Shown here: in pieces, positions 8,865-17,484 of the stretch
How the letters are laid out: the number at the start of each line of letters is the position of its first letter
Position numbering within the stretch: position 1 is the first letter of the stretch
Assembly (NCBI GenBank): GCA_028279875.1
Contig: JANQMU010000075.1
Location: 1-45,633, forward strand
DNA length: 45,633 nucleotides
Source: Rhizobiaceae bacterium
Lineage (GTDB): Bacteria > Pseudomonadota > Alphaproteobacteria > Rhizobiales > Rhizobiaceae
Reading direction: 5' to 3'
Notes under the pieces: generated by a model
Seen by the model: only the letters and a program-made list of their open reading frames with translations
Database searches by the model: none
Told to the model about the DNA's origin: nothing
Made by a program: the position numbers and the translations under genes

Positions 8865-9767
8865 ATGGCCTATCAGCTGCCGCCTGTTGCCTGGCTGCGC
8901 ACCTTCGAGGCGGCGGCCCGGCATTCCAGCTTCGCCGCCGCGGCGGGCGAACTCAACATGACGGCGGCGGCGGTCAGCCACCAGATCCGGGCGCTGGAGA
9001 AACGGCTCGGCTTCGGCCTGTTCGAGCGCCTGCCGCGCGGCGTGCGGCTGTCCGATATGGGCGCCGCCTATGTTCCGGCCGTGCGCCGGGCGTTCGAGGA
9101 CCTGTCGGTGGCAACGACCGGCATTTTCGGCTCGCTCGGCGAACGAACGCTGCGCATCCGGCTGCCGATCTCCTATGCGGCGCTGGTGTTGACGCCGCTG
9201 CTGCCGGCTTTCCGGCGGGCCTATCCGGGCATCGAACTGCAATTGTGCACGACCGTCTGGGGCGACGGCCTCAATCGGGATTCGATCGATATCGATATCC
9301 GCTATGGCGACGGCCACTGGAGCGACTTGCCAGCCGATGCCGAAACGCCGGAGAAAATCGGCGAAGAGCGGTCGATCGTCGTCTGCAGCCCGGCATATGC
9401 CGAGACACTCGGCCCATCGCCCTCGCTGCAGCGGCTCTGCGCCGGCGAGATCATCCGGATCATGGGCTGCGAAGGCCTGTGGGCGGACCTCGCCGCACAG
9501 GAGGGCATAGAAGCGCCGGCGCAACAGTCGGGCATCAAATCGGACACATCGCTGGTGGCGCTCGAATATGCCGCAGCAGGCACGGGCGCGGCACTGGTGC
9601 TCGACGCCTTCGCGGCGCCCTATCTGCGATCGGGACGGCTCGTGCAGCCCGTCGACGCTTCACTTGGGGGCCACCAGGCCCATCATCTCATCCGGCAGGC
9701 CGGCAGCCGGCACAAGCCGGAGGTGCTGGTGTTTTGCGAATGGTTGAGCGGGGCGTTGCGGTCCTGA
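8865..9767 (+). CDS. LysR-family transcriptional regulator (GcvA-like)
   Basis: A 300-residue LysR regulator of the GcvA type. The N-terminus PPVAWLRTFEAAARHSSF followed by AAAAGELNMTAAAVSHQIRALE (helix-turn-helix, residues ~20-43) and LFERLPRGVRLSDMGAAY is characteristic of that subgroup. The effector domain begins near residue 95. It is divergent from the GMC/dehydratase operon, the standard arrangement for a LysR activator with its target. GGAGATCGTC precedes the ATG. The inducer is presumably the sugar acid or related compound the operon degrades. About 258 non-coding bases follow before the ligase gene; I see nothing recognisable in them. Confidence 0.92.
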   Translation: MAYQLPPVAWLRTFEAAARHSSFAAAAGELNMTAAAVSHQIRALEKRLGFGLFERLPRGVRLSDMGAAYVPAVRRAFEDLSVATTGIFGSLGERTLRIRLPISYAALVLTPLLPAFRRAYPGIELQLCTTVWGDGLNRDSIDIDIRYGDGHWSDLPADAETPEKIGEERSIVVCSPAYAETLGPSPSLQRLCAGEIIRIMGCEGLWADLAAQEGIEAPAQQSGIKSDTSLVALEYAAAGTGAALVLDAFAAPYLRSGRLVQPVDASLGGHQAHHLIRQAGSRHKPEVLVFCEWLSGALRS

Positions 9768-10025
9768 GTGGCAGCGGCTCTCAATGCTTACCTTCTGGCC
9801 GGCCCTATTTGCTTCATGGATCGTGCCGCTGGGAAGGCTTTTGACGAACGCTTGGATGTCACAAACATTCGGCATGCGCCCGGTTGGACGATGTTTGCCT
9901 GATGATGGCTACACTGAGATCTTCACTGGTGCCGGCGCGGTGCCGAACAGTACACTCGCGGTTGCAGCACAGCCCGCGCCTTGATATCACCGGCCTTTAT
10001 CGCAGGGCGCGGCTCGGAGTTGAAT

Positions 10026-11294
10026 GTGGGTATATCTGCCGCTTTGAACGGTTTTTTCTGGCGCTATATCCATGGCAGTTGTGAGGGCGCCTCGAGGCGC
10101 TGGGGAAAGGCGATCTTCATTCTGTTCCTGCTGTTTCCGGGCATCGGCAGCGGCGGGTCCGTCTGGCTCGAAGGTATGTGGATCGTCGCCGTGCTGCACT
10201 GGATCTTCGATCCCAAAACCCGGCGCATGACCGCCGACGAAAAAAAGCTGGTGGGCGTCTTTGCCGCCTATTTCCTGATCTCCGCCGCCTTCGCCTTCGC
10301 CCACGCGCTGGCGCTTGGCAGCGCGTCGGGCCTGAGCATCCTCGTTGCCAATCTGCCCTTCCTGCTGGCGGCACCGATCTTCCCCGTCCTGCGCAAGGCG
10401 GCGCGGCCGGGATGGACTGCTTTGATGTTCGCCGGCTTCGCCTGCGGTGCCATCCTGGCGGCGATGATCGTGACGATCGCCGGACAGTTCTCGGTGGAAC
10501 TCCAGAAAGCCGGTTTTAGCGGCAACGCGCTGATCTTGGCGCTCGGCGGCTTGGTTTCGGGGTTGATGTGCTGCCACGGCATGTTGTTTTTCAGCGGCCG
10601 GATGCGCCTGCTGCTAGCGGTCGGCGCTCTGGCGTCGATGTATGTGATGCTGATCTCGGGCACCCGCGGCCCGCTGTTGTCATTTTGCGCAACGGCATTC
10701 GTCTACGCCGTCGTCATGGGATACCGGCATTTTGGCCTCCGCCACATGCTCGGCCTGATGGCCGCCCTGCTGCTGGTGATGGTCGCAGCAGTCACGCTTG
10801 CGGTGAATTTCAACGAACGGCTGGCCCATCGCTACAATCTCGTCGTGGAACGTCTGTCCAGTCCCGCAGACAGCAGCGTCGGCGAGGACGGCATCATTGT
10901 GCGCTTGGCGCTCTACGAGGCTGGCTGGCGCGCCTTCCTCGACCGGCCGGTCACCGGCTACGGTCGCCAGAACACGCTGGCCGCGGCCAGGGCGCAGACA
11001 GAGGGCCTGCCCGAGCGCTATTTCAACTATACGCATCTGCACAATGGCTATCTGACGGATCTTGTGGCGTCGGGCGTGCTGGGGCTGGTGTCTTTGCTGG
11101 CCGTGCTGGTTATGCCATTGATCGTGTTCTGGAACACGCGGCCGGTGGTGTTTGGCGCGGTGCTGTGTGTTGTGGTCGCGTACGGATTTTACGGCGCGAC
11201 CAACCTGCTATTTTATCAAGATGTGGCGACGTTGTTGTTTACGGGGGTGGTAGTGGTTTGTGGTGCTGTGCAGGTGGAGGAGGTGAGGCTATAA
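10026..11294 (+). CDS. O-antigen ligase/polymerase-like inner-membrane protein (Wzy_C/WaaL family)
   Basis: A 422-residue integral membrane protein with about ten to twelve hydrophobic segments and the family's long periplasmic loop (roughly residues 270-340). That loop ends in the typical HLHNGYLTDLVASGVLGLV motif; an earlier conserved point is LISGTRGPLLSF. WaaL-type proteins join a lipid-linked polysaccharide to lipid A-core on the periplasmic face; Wzy polymerases look similar. Because the locus has a Wzm/Wzt exporter and no Wzx flippase, the ligase role is favoured. I chose the GTG at 10026, which has GGAG seven bases upstream, over a TTG at 9981. It opens the polysaccharide locus and its GC content is still high. 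Confidence 0.85.
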   Translation: MGISAALNGFFWRYIHGSCEGASRRWGKAIFILFLLFPGIGSGGSVWLEGMWIVAVLHWIFDPKTRRMTADEKKLVGVFAAYFLISAAFAFAHALALGSASGLSILVANLPFLLAAPIFPVLRKAARPGWTALMFAGFACGAILAAMIVTIAGQFSVELQKAGFSGNALILALGGLVSGLMCCHGMLFFSGRMRLLLAVGALASMYVMLISGTRGPLLSFCATAFVYAVVMGYRHFGLRHMLGLMAALLLVMVAAVTLAVNFNERLAHRYNLVVERLSSPADSSVGEDGIIVRLALYEAGWRAFLDRPVTGYGRQNTLAAARAQTEGLPERYFNYTHLHNGYLTDLVASGVLGLVSLLAVLVMPLIVFWNTRPVVFGAVLCVVVAYGFYGATNLLFYQDVATLLFTGVVVVCGAVQVEEVRL

Positions 11295-11318
11295 ATGGAC
11301 GTGCGCAAATTGGCGCAA

Positions 11319-12440
11319 TCAGAGCTTTTTTTTTCGGATAACCTCGTTGTAGAGAGTGAGGTAGCGTGCGCCCATATATTTTGCCTGTAGTTCCCGCTCG
11401 AAGTGTTCTTTTGCTGTTGTTCCCATTTTTTTCTGCAAATCTGAATCCTGATCTATTATTTTCATCGCCTCTGCGAACTTAACCGGATCATCCGGGGGAA
11501 CGACAAGTCCTGTTTCGCCGTTTCGATTGACGAAACTCGTACCGGTTCCGATTTCGCAACTGATCATCGGTTTGCCCATCATTGCGGCTTCAACCAGCGA
11601 TAATCCGAATGCCTCGGATCTTTTGTTGGAAGGAAAGACAAAGGCTTTGCATAACCCCAACAGTGCGATTTTGTCTTCTTCGGCTATGTCACCTAGGAGT
11701 GTTACGTTGTCCAGTTCCAGTTGCGTTTTCATTGTGTGCAGTTCGTGCTGCAACCTGCCGGCACCGGCAACTACAACCGGTAATTGAGTGATCTCTGCGG
11801 CGCGAAGGAGCGTGTCCAGTCCCTTGTAGTGACGCAGCGCGCCGACAAAAAGGAAGAAATCCGAACCGACAGTCTGTCGCAACCTGTCGAAAACCGCCGG
11901 GCGAGGGGTTTCGTATCCGGCCGGATCGAGCCCTAGTGGTATAACCTCTGTTTTCTTTGAATATCGTTTTAGTACCGCGCTGGTGGCCACATAATTTGGG
12001 GATGTTGCGACGATCCTGTCGACTTTCGACAGGAGCAGATGCATCACCGGTTTGTAAATGGTTTCCAGGAATGGCTTCGCCAGCGCATCCGCGTGGTAGG
12101 TTAGGATCGTGGGTTTTCCGCTCCGGTTGGCGAGATGCACAAGATCCATAAATGGCCACGGAAAATGCAGGTGAATGACATCTGCGCTGGCTGCGAGACG
12201 GTTAAATTGACGAAATGCGTCGTAGGAGAAGTCCGTCGAATAAATCAGAAAGCTTCGTTGCGCTTTGTGAAGATACTGCCCGTGAAACCGGTCTGTCTCG
12301 CATATTCCGTCGTCATTGATCGAAAGAATGTGATGTTCAATACCGTTGTCCGCAGTTGCGCATGCGATGGCGTCGATCGAACGTCCAACTCCGGCGAACA
12401 CCTCGGGCCAGTAGGACTTGAAAAAATGGAGTATGCGCAC
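11319..12440 (-). CDS. GT4-family glycosyltransferase (group 1)
   Basis: A 373-residue GT-B fold transferase. The N-terminal domain starts MRILHFFKSYWPEVFAGVGR, with the usual glycine-containing donor loop. The C-terminal Rossmann domain contains FFLFVGALRHYKGLDTLL and the GT4 E-x7-E motif as SEAFGLSLVEAAMMGKP. GT4 enzymes with this layout are retaining transferases, often mannosyl- or heptosyl-transferases using GDP- or ADP-sugars; GDP-mannose and GDP-heptose are both made by this locus. It probably works at the cytoplasmic membrane face. The start is a GTG at 12440 with GAGGT six bases upstream. It is convergent with the ligase gene. Confidence 0.9.
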   Translation of the reverse strand: MRILHFFKSYWPEVFAGVGRSIDAIACATADNGIEHHILSINDDGICETDRFHGQYLHKAQRSFLIYSTDFSYDAFRQFNRLAASADVIHLHFPWPFMDLVHLANRSGKPTILTYHADALAKPFLETIYKPVMHLLLSKVDRIVATSPNYVATSAVLKRYSKKTEVIPLGLDPAGYETPRPAVFDRLRQTVGSDFFLFVGALRHYKGLDTLLRAAEITQLPVVVAGAGRLQHELHTMKTQLELDNVTLLGDIAEEDKIALLGLCKAFVFPSNKRSEAFGLSLVEAAMMGKPMISCEIGTGTSFVNRNGETGLVVPPDDPVKFAEAMKIIDQDSDLQKKMGTTAKEHFERELQAKYMGARYLTLYNEVIRKKKL

Positions 12441-12632
12441 AATTTTACCTCGATGAGCCGCGCTGGCCTTATGGCATTGCGAAATAGATGTGACAATAGA
12501 CGGTACCTAACTTCGAGTTTCGTTGCGTTGTGGGCGTACTCTGGATTGCGGCGCTTCAGGCTTTGGAAAAGATGAGGGAAGGTATTTCCAGTGCCTTGTG
12601 TCAATTGGCTTTCGGCTGCAGATTGAACAGAA

Positions 12633-13180
12633 GTGTCCAGTATTTTTCGCACCTTTGATCAGGCAACGACGGCTCCCTGGGTTCGGTTCTTGGCCGCGTT
12701 AAGCGGATCCATGTTCATGTATCGTCGTGTTGACCAGTTTGTTCAGGCGTCGTGACGGAATTGGGCCGCGATCAGGTTGAGGCACGACTGACCGTCCGGA
12801 AAGATGCCCATAACCTTGGTTCGTCATCGGATCTCGCCGATAATGCGCTCAAGCGGATTGTTGGTCCGCAACTTGAACCGCTGGAAGCCAGCCTATTCGG
12901 AAATGCACAATAGATCTGTGTTTCGGCGATTGAGCACAGCGGTTGCTTTCTGCTCAGCCACTTCACGACTCTCTTGGGCGTGGATGGCCCGAGCATTTGG
13001 CTCACCTCGCACACTTTGAAGGGCGGCACGTGGCTGAAAATATTGCGGCAAAAACGCACCACCCAGCGCTGTCAGCGCGCCTCCGGCAAGCAATCAGCAA
13101 CACTCTCCACAATCCCCTGCAGTCGATCTCAACAGCCATCTCTGCATGGGCGCATTGTTCGTGCTCACCGCAGGCGGTTA
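12633..13180 (-). mobile_element. Degenerate IS256-family element, transposase 3' part and right terminus
   Basis: Reading leftward from about 13180, pieces of an IS256 (mutator-type) transposase appear in shifting frames: GLVESVADCLPEA, VRFCRNIFSHVP, then in another frame AIHAQESREVAEQKATAVL. Near the end come LRTNNPLERIIGEIR-stop-RTKVMGIFPDGQSCLNLIAAQFRHDA and RRYMNMDPLNAA. These are the conserved C-terminal blocks of the family. At least one in-frame stop and several frameshifts make it inactive. The segment ends at the terminal inverted repeat GTGTCCAGTATTTTTCGCAC at 12633-12652, just after the transposase stop. Closely related copies of this end lie at 15107 and 15387. Confidence 0.7.
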
Positions 13181-13305
13181 TCTGACTTGGAGGTGTATCA
13201 ATGAGAGCTATGGTGGAAATGCTTCTTTTTCGCATGTGGCTATGAAGTTGATCGGATGATCGAGCCCGTTTATGCTGTCGTTTCTGTGGCAGTGAATCGG
13301 GGTGG

Positions 13306-14190
13306 GTGTTGGTGCGAGAGTCAGGCTGCGTAACGTGCGCGATATGCGGAAACGAGACGACGCGTGTTGGTGAGCAGCAGGGTGTTTTGGATGGCCGCAG
13401 TTTTGTTATCCGATCATGCGACCAGTGTGGTTTTGCTTTCGTGGAAAATCCGCGGCAAGATTTTGAAAGGTTGTACGATGAAAGGTATTACCGAGGGGAA
13501 GGTGCTGACTCGCTCGTCAACTATGCATATGAAAGCGAAGCGGCCTCGCGAACAATAAGGACATATGAATGGTCCGGTATCCATCGGGTTTACGCTCACT
13601 TGGCAAAACCTGGCTGCAAATGGATGGATTTTGGCTGCGGAAACGGAGAGGCGGTGCGGTGGGCGCGGGAGCAAGGCACGGAAGCGTGGGGATACGAAAC
13701 CGGTTGGGCCGCCAGGCTGGGGCGTGCTAAGGACATACCAATATTGGATGAACAGGCGTTGGATGTCCATAAAGCAGAGTTTGGTTTTGTCACCGCCATA
13801 GAGGTCATGGAGCACGTGGCTGACCCGATCCACGAATTGCGGCGAATTAGGCGACTGTTGAAGCGCGGCGGCATTTTGTTCTTGACCACCGGAAATGCGG
13901 AGCCGTGGCGACGAAATTTGTTGGCTTGGGGATACACGAAATGCCCAGATGTCCACATAGCCTTTTTTGAGCCGCGAACGATGGGATATTGTTTGCAAAA
14001 GGCCGGTTTTCGACCTTGTCAAATGGAATTGACGGATGGGCTTATCGAGATAATCAAATACAAGGTTCTGAAAAATCTAAGGGTGCGAGATAGGAACTGT
14101 GCTATTGATTTGCTGCCATGGCGACAAATTGCCAAGCTTGTAGATGCCCGTTACCAAGTGTCTGCTATGCCATATGGTGTTGCAATTTAG
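13306..14190 (+). CDS. Class I SAM-dependent methyltransferase with N-terminal zinc-ribbon-like Cys motif
   Basis: A 294-residue methyltransferase of the C-methyltransferase-like layout used on sugars. There is an N-terminal Cys cluster (CVTCAICGN at residues ~8-16 and CDQCGF at ~38-43) likely to bind zinc. A Methyltransf_23-type Rossmann domain follows, with WMDFGCGNGEAV as the SAM motif I and FVTAIEVMEHVADP as motif IV. It could methylate a sugar of the polysaccharide. The start is a GTG at 13306 after GGGGTGG; another GTG lies two codons later. Its last bases overlap the SDR gene. Codon use is AT-richer than in the flanks. The acceptor is unknown. Confidence 0.85.
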   Translation: MLVRESGCVTCAICGNETTRVGEQQGVLDGRSFVIRSCDQCGFAFVENPRQDFERLYDERYYRGEGADSLVNYAYESEAASRTIRTYEWSGIHRVYAHLAKPGCKWMDFGCGNGEAVRWAREQGTEAWGYETGWAARLGRAKDIPILDEQALDVHKAEFGFVTAIEVMEHVADPIHELRRIRRLLKRGGILFLTTGNAEPWRRNLLAWGYTKCPDVHIAFFEPRTMGYCLQKAGFRPCQMELTDGLIEIIKYKVLKNLRVRDRNCAIDLLPWRQIAKLVDARYQVSAMPYGVAI

Positions 14191-15070
14191 GGGTGCACGG
14201 TTGGGGCATGTTGGAAAAAACATTCTTATCACTGGCGCAAGCCGGGGCTTGGGCCGTGAGTTATCGAGGCATTTTTGGGACACCGGGGCAAACGTTGTTT
14301 TGGTCGCCAAAAACGAAGGTAATTTAAGGAGTGTTTTGAACGGTTTGGCCGTTCGGCATCGCCAACAAGCGACATACATTCCTGCGGATCTAGCAGACCA
14401 GGACTGTCTTCATTCACTTGTTGAGGATCTGAAAGAAACGCGGATCGACGCGGTTATCAACAACGCGGCGATACAAGGACCGATAGGGCCTCTACATGAT
14501 AATCCTTGGGGCGATTGGTGCAAAGCCGTAGAAATCAATCTATTGGCTCCGGTGTTTCTTTGTCGAGCATTCGTTCATCAGATGCGTCAACGTGGCGGCG
14601 GTTCAATTGTCAATCTGTCGGGTGGCGGGGCGACAGGCCCCCGACCCAACTTCACAGCCTATGCGACAGCGAAAGCTGGCCTTGTTCGGTTTAGCGAGAC
14701 GCTGGCGGAGGAACTACGGGGGACGGGCGTTCGTGTAAACTGCGTTGCCCCCGGACCGCTCGCAACGCATATGATGGGCCAAATAGTCGAAGCCGGAGCC
14801 GATCAAGCAGGCCCAGCCGAGTATGAAACAGCAGAACGGATTTTGGAACAGTCCGAATCGCATTTCGCGAAAGTGGCCGAACTGTGTTCGTGGCTGATTG
14901 ATGACCGTTCAGAGCCGATCACCGGTAAACTGATCAGTGCCATTTGGGATCCGTGGGATGAAAGTGAAACGGACTTGGGCAAATTTGCTGCGTCCGACGT
15001 TGCAACGTTGCGACGCATTGTGCCGGAGGATCGGAATTGCTCATGGGACAACTTGACATGCGACATGTGA
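14174..15070 (+). CDS. Short-chain dehydrogenase/reductase (SDR)
   Basis: A ~298-residue classical SDR. Motifs: TGASRGLGRE (cofactor, TGxxxGxG), NNAA, the catalytic Ser region IVNLSGGGATGPRP and YATAK (Tyr-x3-Lys), then VNCVAPGPLATHM. It ends in an extension with ITGKLISAIWDPWDE and TLRRIVPEDR. This extension also occurs in the broken SDR at 20138, so the two are homologues. The start is uncertain: ATG at 14174 (used here, overlapping the methyltransferase end), or TTG at 14201, which has the better AGGGG site seven bases upstream. It probably forms a two-gene operon with the methyltransferase, acting on a nucleotide sugar or its precursor. Confidence 0.85.
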   Translation: MVLQFRGARLGHVGKNILITGASRGLGRELSRHFWDTGANVVLVAKNEGNLRSVLNGLAVRHRQQATYIPADLADQDCLHSLVEDLKETRIDAVINNAAIQGPIGPLHDNPWGDWCKAVEINLLAPVFLCRAFVHQMRQRGGGSIVNLSGGGATGPRPNFTAYATAKAGLVRFSETLAEELRGTGVRVNCVAPGPLATHMMGQIVEAGADQAGPAEYETAERILEQSESHFAKVAELCSWLIDDRSEPITGKLISAIWDPWDESETDLGKFAASDVATLRRIVPEDRNCSWDNLTCDM

Positions 15071-15106
15071 GTGCATTTCAGGTTCGCGCATGGGCCAAGA
15101 CAAGAA

Positions 15107-15437
15107 CCAAACCCACGGGACCGTTGTTCCTGATCAAATGTGCGAAAAATACTGGACACCACGGTGCCAGGCCGTAGCGGCTGGCGATCTCCCGAAGCAC
15201 GATCACACCGCCGTCCGAAGACATGGCACCGACGTCAAACGTCGGTGTGAGTGACTTGCTTGCGACAAGCGACAGACCGAGCAGAAGTGGTGTGGAAGTC
15301 GACATGGTGAGCGGAAACCTCCCAGGGACGTGGAGTGATTCTGTTTGCAACAAAAATCATACACGCTTCCAAAGGCTTGGTCGGTAGTGTCCAGTATTTT
15401 TCGCACATTTGATCAGGCAACGACGGCTCCATGGGTT
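15107..15437. mobile_element. Inverted pair of IS256-type right ends bracketing an IS1380-like fragment
   Basis: Two copies of a ~53-base IS256-type right end face each other: 15107-15159 (plus orientation) and 15387-15437 (minus). The inner ~30 bases (TGATCAAATGTGCGAAAAA and on through TACTGGACAC) are identical and the outer part is diverged. Both match the end at 12633-12683. The ~227 bases between them hold the start of an IS1380-like transposase. No intact transposase remains, so nothing here is autonomous. Confidence 0.65.
15160..15305 (-). pseudogene. N-terminal fragment of an IS1380-family transposase
   Basis: From an ATG at 15305 (ribosome site GGGAGG upstream) about 48 codons read MSTSTPLLLGLSL, then TFDVGAMSSDGGVIVLREIASRYGL. 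The block FD-x-A-x-SSDGG-x-x-LRE-(I/V) is the hallmark of the N-terminus of IS1380-family DDE transposases. The frame then runs straight into the IS256-type terminal repeat, so the rest of the gene has been lost. The assignment rests on this one block. Confidence 0.5.
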
Positions 15438-15534
15438 TGGCAGGCTTGTCCTCATCACTCATCATAAGCTCCTCTCAGTCAGTCTGAAAGGAACCGTCCA
15501 ATTCTGCAAATGCGCGAAAGATCCTGTACGTTAT

Positions 15535-15626
15535 CGTACAACAACGAACGGCACCACCTGGGATACAGAAATCAAGGACGAAGACCCATCGAAACAATCA
15601 ACAAATTCGTCAGTCAAGAAGCTTAA
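15535..15626 (+). mobile_element. 3' fragment of an IS481/IS3-type transposase gene (copy A)
   Basis: In the plus frame ending at TAA 15624-15626 the sequence reads YNNERHHLGYRNQGRRPIET followed by INKFVSQEA. This is the C-terminal YN-x2-RPH-x-G-type end of an integrase-core (rve) transposase. Bases 15561-15618 match the minus strand near 28126-28190 with only three differences, where the companion copy has the canonical HYNQKRPHQG. No start or catalytic part is present. It lies just beyond the 3' end of the transaldolase gene. Confidence 0.65.
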
Positions 15627-15640
15627 GAAGACAATTCAGG

Positions 15641-16357
15641 TTAGAGACTAAATCCCGCTGATATCGCGTCATTTCTGAACATTTTTACAGTTTCAAGGGA
15701 GAAATCATCCAGGTTTTTTCCAACCAGAATCAACTTCTTTAGGATGTCGTTGGTAACGGTGATGACTTGGCAACCAATCTGATCGGCTTGAAAGATGTTC
15801 AGAAGTTCCCTCGGACTGGCCCAGATCAGTTCCGCAGCCGGTTTGGTTTTAAGTGCCTCCACGGCGTCGGACATCAATGGAACCGGGTCCACGCCTGTAT
15901 CGGCCACCCGTCCGGCAAAAACTGAGACGTAGCTTGGAACATTTGGATCCAGGGCGTCGGCCACATTCTCGACCTGCCGTAGTGTCATCAGTGCTGTTAC
16001 ATTGACCTTCACACCCCGAGCGGCAAGTGCTCCGATGAGCGCACCACAGTCTTCCCGTTTTGTGTTGGTGATTGGAATTTTGACGTACACGTTGGAACCC
16101 CAGCCGGCGATCTCCAGTGCCTGTCGTTGCATCTCGTTGATGTCATCTGAAAAGACCTCAAATGAAATTGGCTTGTCCGGAATTTCAGACAGTATTTCTT
16201 GGCAGAACGCACGATAGTCGGTAATCCCTGCCTTGTTCATGAGGGTCGGATTGGTGGTCAGGCCCTTGATGAAAGGCTTCTCATACATTTCCAGCATGCC
16301 AGCCCGATCCGCACCATCTGCGAAGATTTTCACATTCAGGTCTTCAATTGATTTCAT
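15641..16357 (-). CDS. Transaldolase / fructose-6-phosphate aldolase-type (TalC/Fsa family)
   Basis: A 238-residue single-domain class I aldolase of the small transaldolase family. The Schiff-base lysine sits in VYVKIPITNTKRE, and GLTTNPTLMNKAG near residue 35 and SVFAGRVADTGVDP are family blocks. Such enzymes move a dihydroxyacetone unit and can make sedoheptulose 7-phosphate (transaldolase) or cleave fructose 6-phosphate. I took the ATG at 16357, with GGAAGA six bases upstream; it overlaps the GmhB gene end by 14 bases. As the last gene of a GDP-heptose operon its likely job is to supply sedoheptulose 7-phosphate, the substrate of GmhA. This role is inferred from context. Confidence 0.87.
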   Translation of the reverse strand: MKSIEDLNVKIFADGADRAGMLEMYEKPFIKGLTTNPTLMNKAGITDYRAFCQEILSEIPDKPISFEVFSDDINEMQRQALEIAGWGSNVYVKIPITNTKREDCGALIGALAARGVKVNVTALMTLRQVENVADALDPNVPSYVSVFAGRVADTGVDPVPLMSDAVEALKTKPAAELIWASPRELLNIFQADQIGCQVITVTNDILKKLILVGKNLDDFSLETVKMFRNDAISAGFSL

Positions 16358-16883
16358 GATATTCTTCCAAAATGATTTGAATGGCTTCCCTGGTTGAACT
16401 GGCCCGGTGGCAAAATGATTTCGGCTGTCTTTCATTGTAGCCGTAGTCGATGAATATGGATTTGCAACCTGCGCGATTCCCCGCTTCTATGTCCCGCCAG
16501 CGGTCACCGACCATATAGCTGTTTTTCAAGTCAATGTTGTATTTGCGAGCGGCGGCGAGCAGAAGGCCGGGCTTGGGTTTGCGGCAATCACAGTTGTCAC
16601 TATCATCATGATAGCATGTATAAAACTCTGTTATGGGCAGTTTTTCGTAGAGGTGCTGGTTGATTTCCTCGACGTTCTGCTTGCTGGTTAAGCCACGCGC
16701 TACGTCTGGCTGATTGGTGACAACAATCAACACACAGCCTGCGTCAAAAAGCGCCGTAAGAGATTGTTGCACTCCTCGTAGCAGCTTCAATTCAGCGACG
16801 TTTGCAGGCGGATAGGGCTTGCCATTCCTTAAAGCAGCTTTGTTTATCACCCCGTCGCGATCCAGAAACACAGCCCGGTTCAT
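16344..16883 (-). CDS. gmhB: D-glycero-D-manno-heptose 1,7-bisphosphate 7-phosphatase (GmhB-like HAD phosphatase)
   Basis: A 179-residue HAD-superfamily IIIA phosphatase. The nucleophile motif is FLDRDGVINK (Asp8, Asp10), followed by VVTNQPDVARG (motif II), the zinc loop CYHDDSDNCDCRKPKPG, and GDRWRDIEAG (motif IV acidic residues). GmhB removes the C7 phosphate of heptose bisphosphate to give heptose 1-phosphate. Histidinol-phosphate phosphatases share the fold, but the neighbours GmhA, HddA and HddC decide for the heptose role. The start ATG at 16883 lies only one base after the GmhA stop. Confidence 0.88.
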   Translation of the reverse strand: MNRAVFLDRDGVINKAALRNGKPYPPANVAELKLLRGVQQSLTALFDAGCVLIVVTNQPDVARGLTSKQNVEEINQHLYEKLPITEFYTCYHDDSDNCDCRKPKPGLLLAAARKYNIDLKNSYMVGDRWRDIEAGNRAGCKSIFIDYGYNERQPKSFCHRASSTREAIQIILEEYHEIN

Positions 16884-16884
16884 T

Positions 16885-17484
16885 TTACGTTACAGCTGAT
16901 TCCCATTTCGTCGGTTTGGTCTTTAGACTTGGATGCGATACCAGCAGATGCCAAACAACTGCCTGAAATGCCTCTGAATGGGGTGTGATGGTATCAGGAT
17001 TGACGGTAGGTATAATTACACATGCATCTGCTTCCAGCGCCGTATAACCTCCATCTCGGCCGACAACGCCGGTTATCTTAGCCCCCACGGATTTTGCCAG
17101 TTTCAGCGCCTCTACCAGATTGGGGCTGATGTTTTTTTCCAGGTTACCTCCTCCGACGGAGAAAACGAAAAGCAGATCCCGATGATTAATTTTGCTTGTT
17201 TTCAGCCATTCCGAAAACACAGTTGACCAACCTTCGTCGTTTGTGCGTGCGGTCAATTCCGAAACATTGTCGGTGGGTGCGTAGGCCTCAATTTCAGCGA
17301 TTTTTCTGAAATCATTCACAGCGTGTGAGCAGTTTGCCGCACTTCCGCCAACGCCGAGGAAAAAGATGCGGCCGCCATTGGCTTTTACATTTGCCATAAG
17401 ATCCGCGATCGCTTCGATCGCGGCTGCGTCGATTTGTTTGATGATCTCCATGGCCTCATTCAGATGGATCTGAGCGTAGCTCAT
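16885..17484 (-). CDS. gmhA: Sedoheptulose 7-phosphate isomerase (GmhA-like, SIS domain)
   Basis: A 199-residue SIS-domain protein. The phosphosugar-binding loop reads FFLGVGGSAANCSHAVNDFRK (residues ~41-61), then ARTNDEGWSTVFSEWL, VFSVGGGNLEKN and HSEAFQAVVWHLL near the end. The spacing and NDEGW/VNDFRK features match phosphoheptose isomerases, which turn sedoheptulose 7-phosphate into D-glycero-D-manno-heptose 7-phosphate. It overlaps the guanylyltransferase gene by four bases (17481-17484), so translation is coupled. It is the first step of the GDP-heptose route built by this operon. Confidence 0.88.
   Translation of the reverse strand: MSYAQIHLNEAMEIIKQIDAAAIEAIADLMANVKANGGRIFFLGVGGSAANCSHAVNDFRKIAEIEAYAPTDNVSELTARTNDEGWSTVFSEWLKTSKINHRDLLFVFSVGGGNLEKNISPNLVEALKLAKSVGAKITGVVGRDGGYTALEADACVIIPTVNPDTITPHSEAFQAVVWHLLVSHPSLKTKPTKWESAVT

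Noticed and set aside
8748..9524. Upstream extension of the GMC frame to 801 codons
   Set aside because: The extra part covers the divergent LysR gene on the other strand and has no family similarity; the FAD-binding start is at 8747.
10026..11294. Wzy polymerase as the primary call for the O-antigen ligase-like gene
   Set aside because: The fold does not separate Wzy from WaaL, but a Wzm/Wzt exporter without Wzx makes a block-polymerising Wzy less likely.
12245..12652. 135-codon minus-strand frame overlapping the GT4 gene start
   Set aside because: It runs from the IS256 terminal repeat into the GT4 gene in another frame and resembles nothing; the GT4 gene with its GTG and ribosome site explains the sequence.
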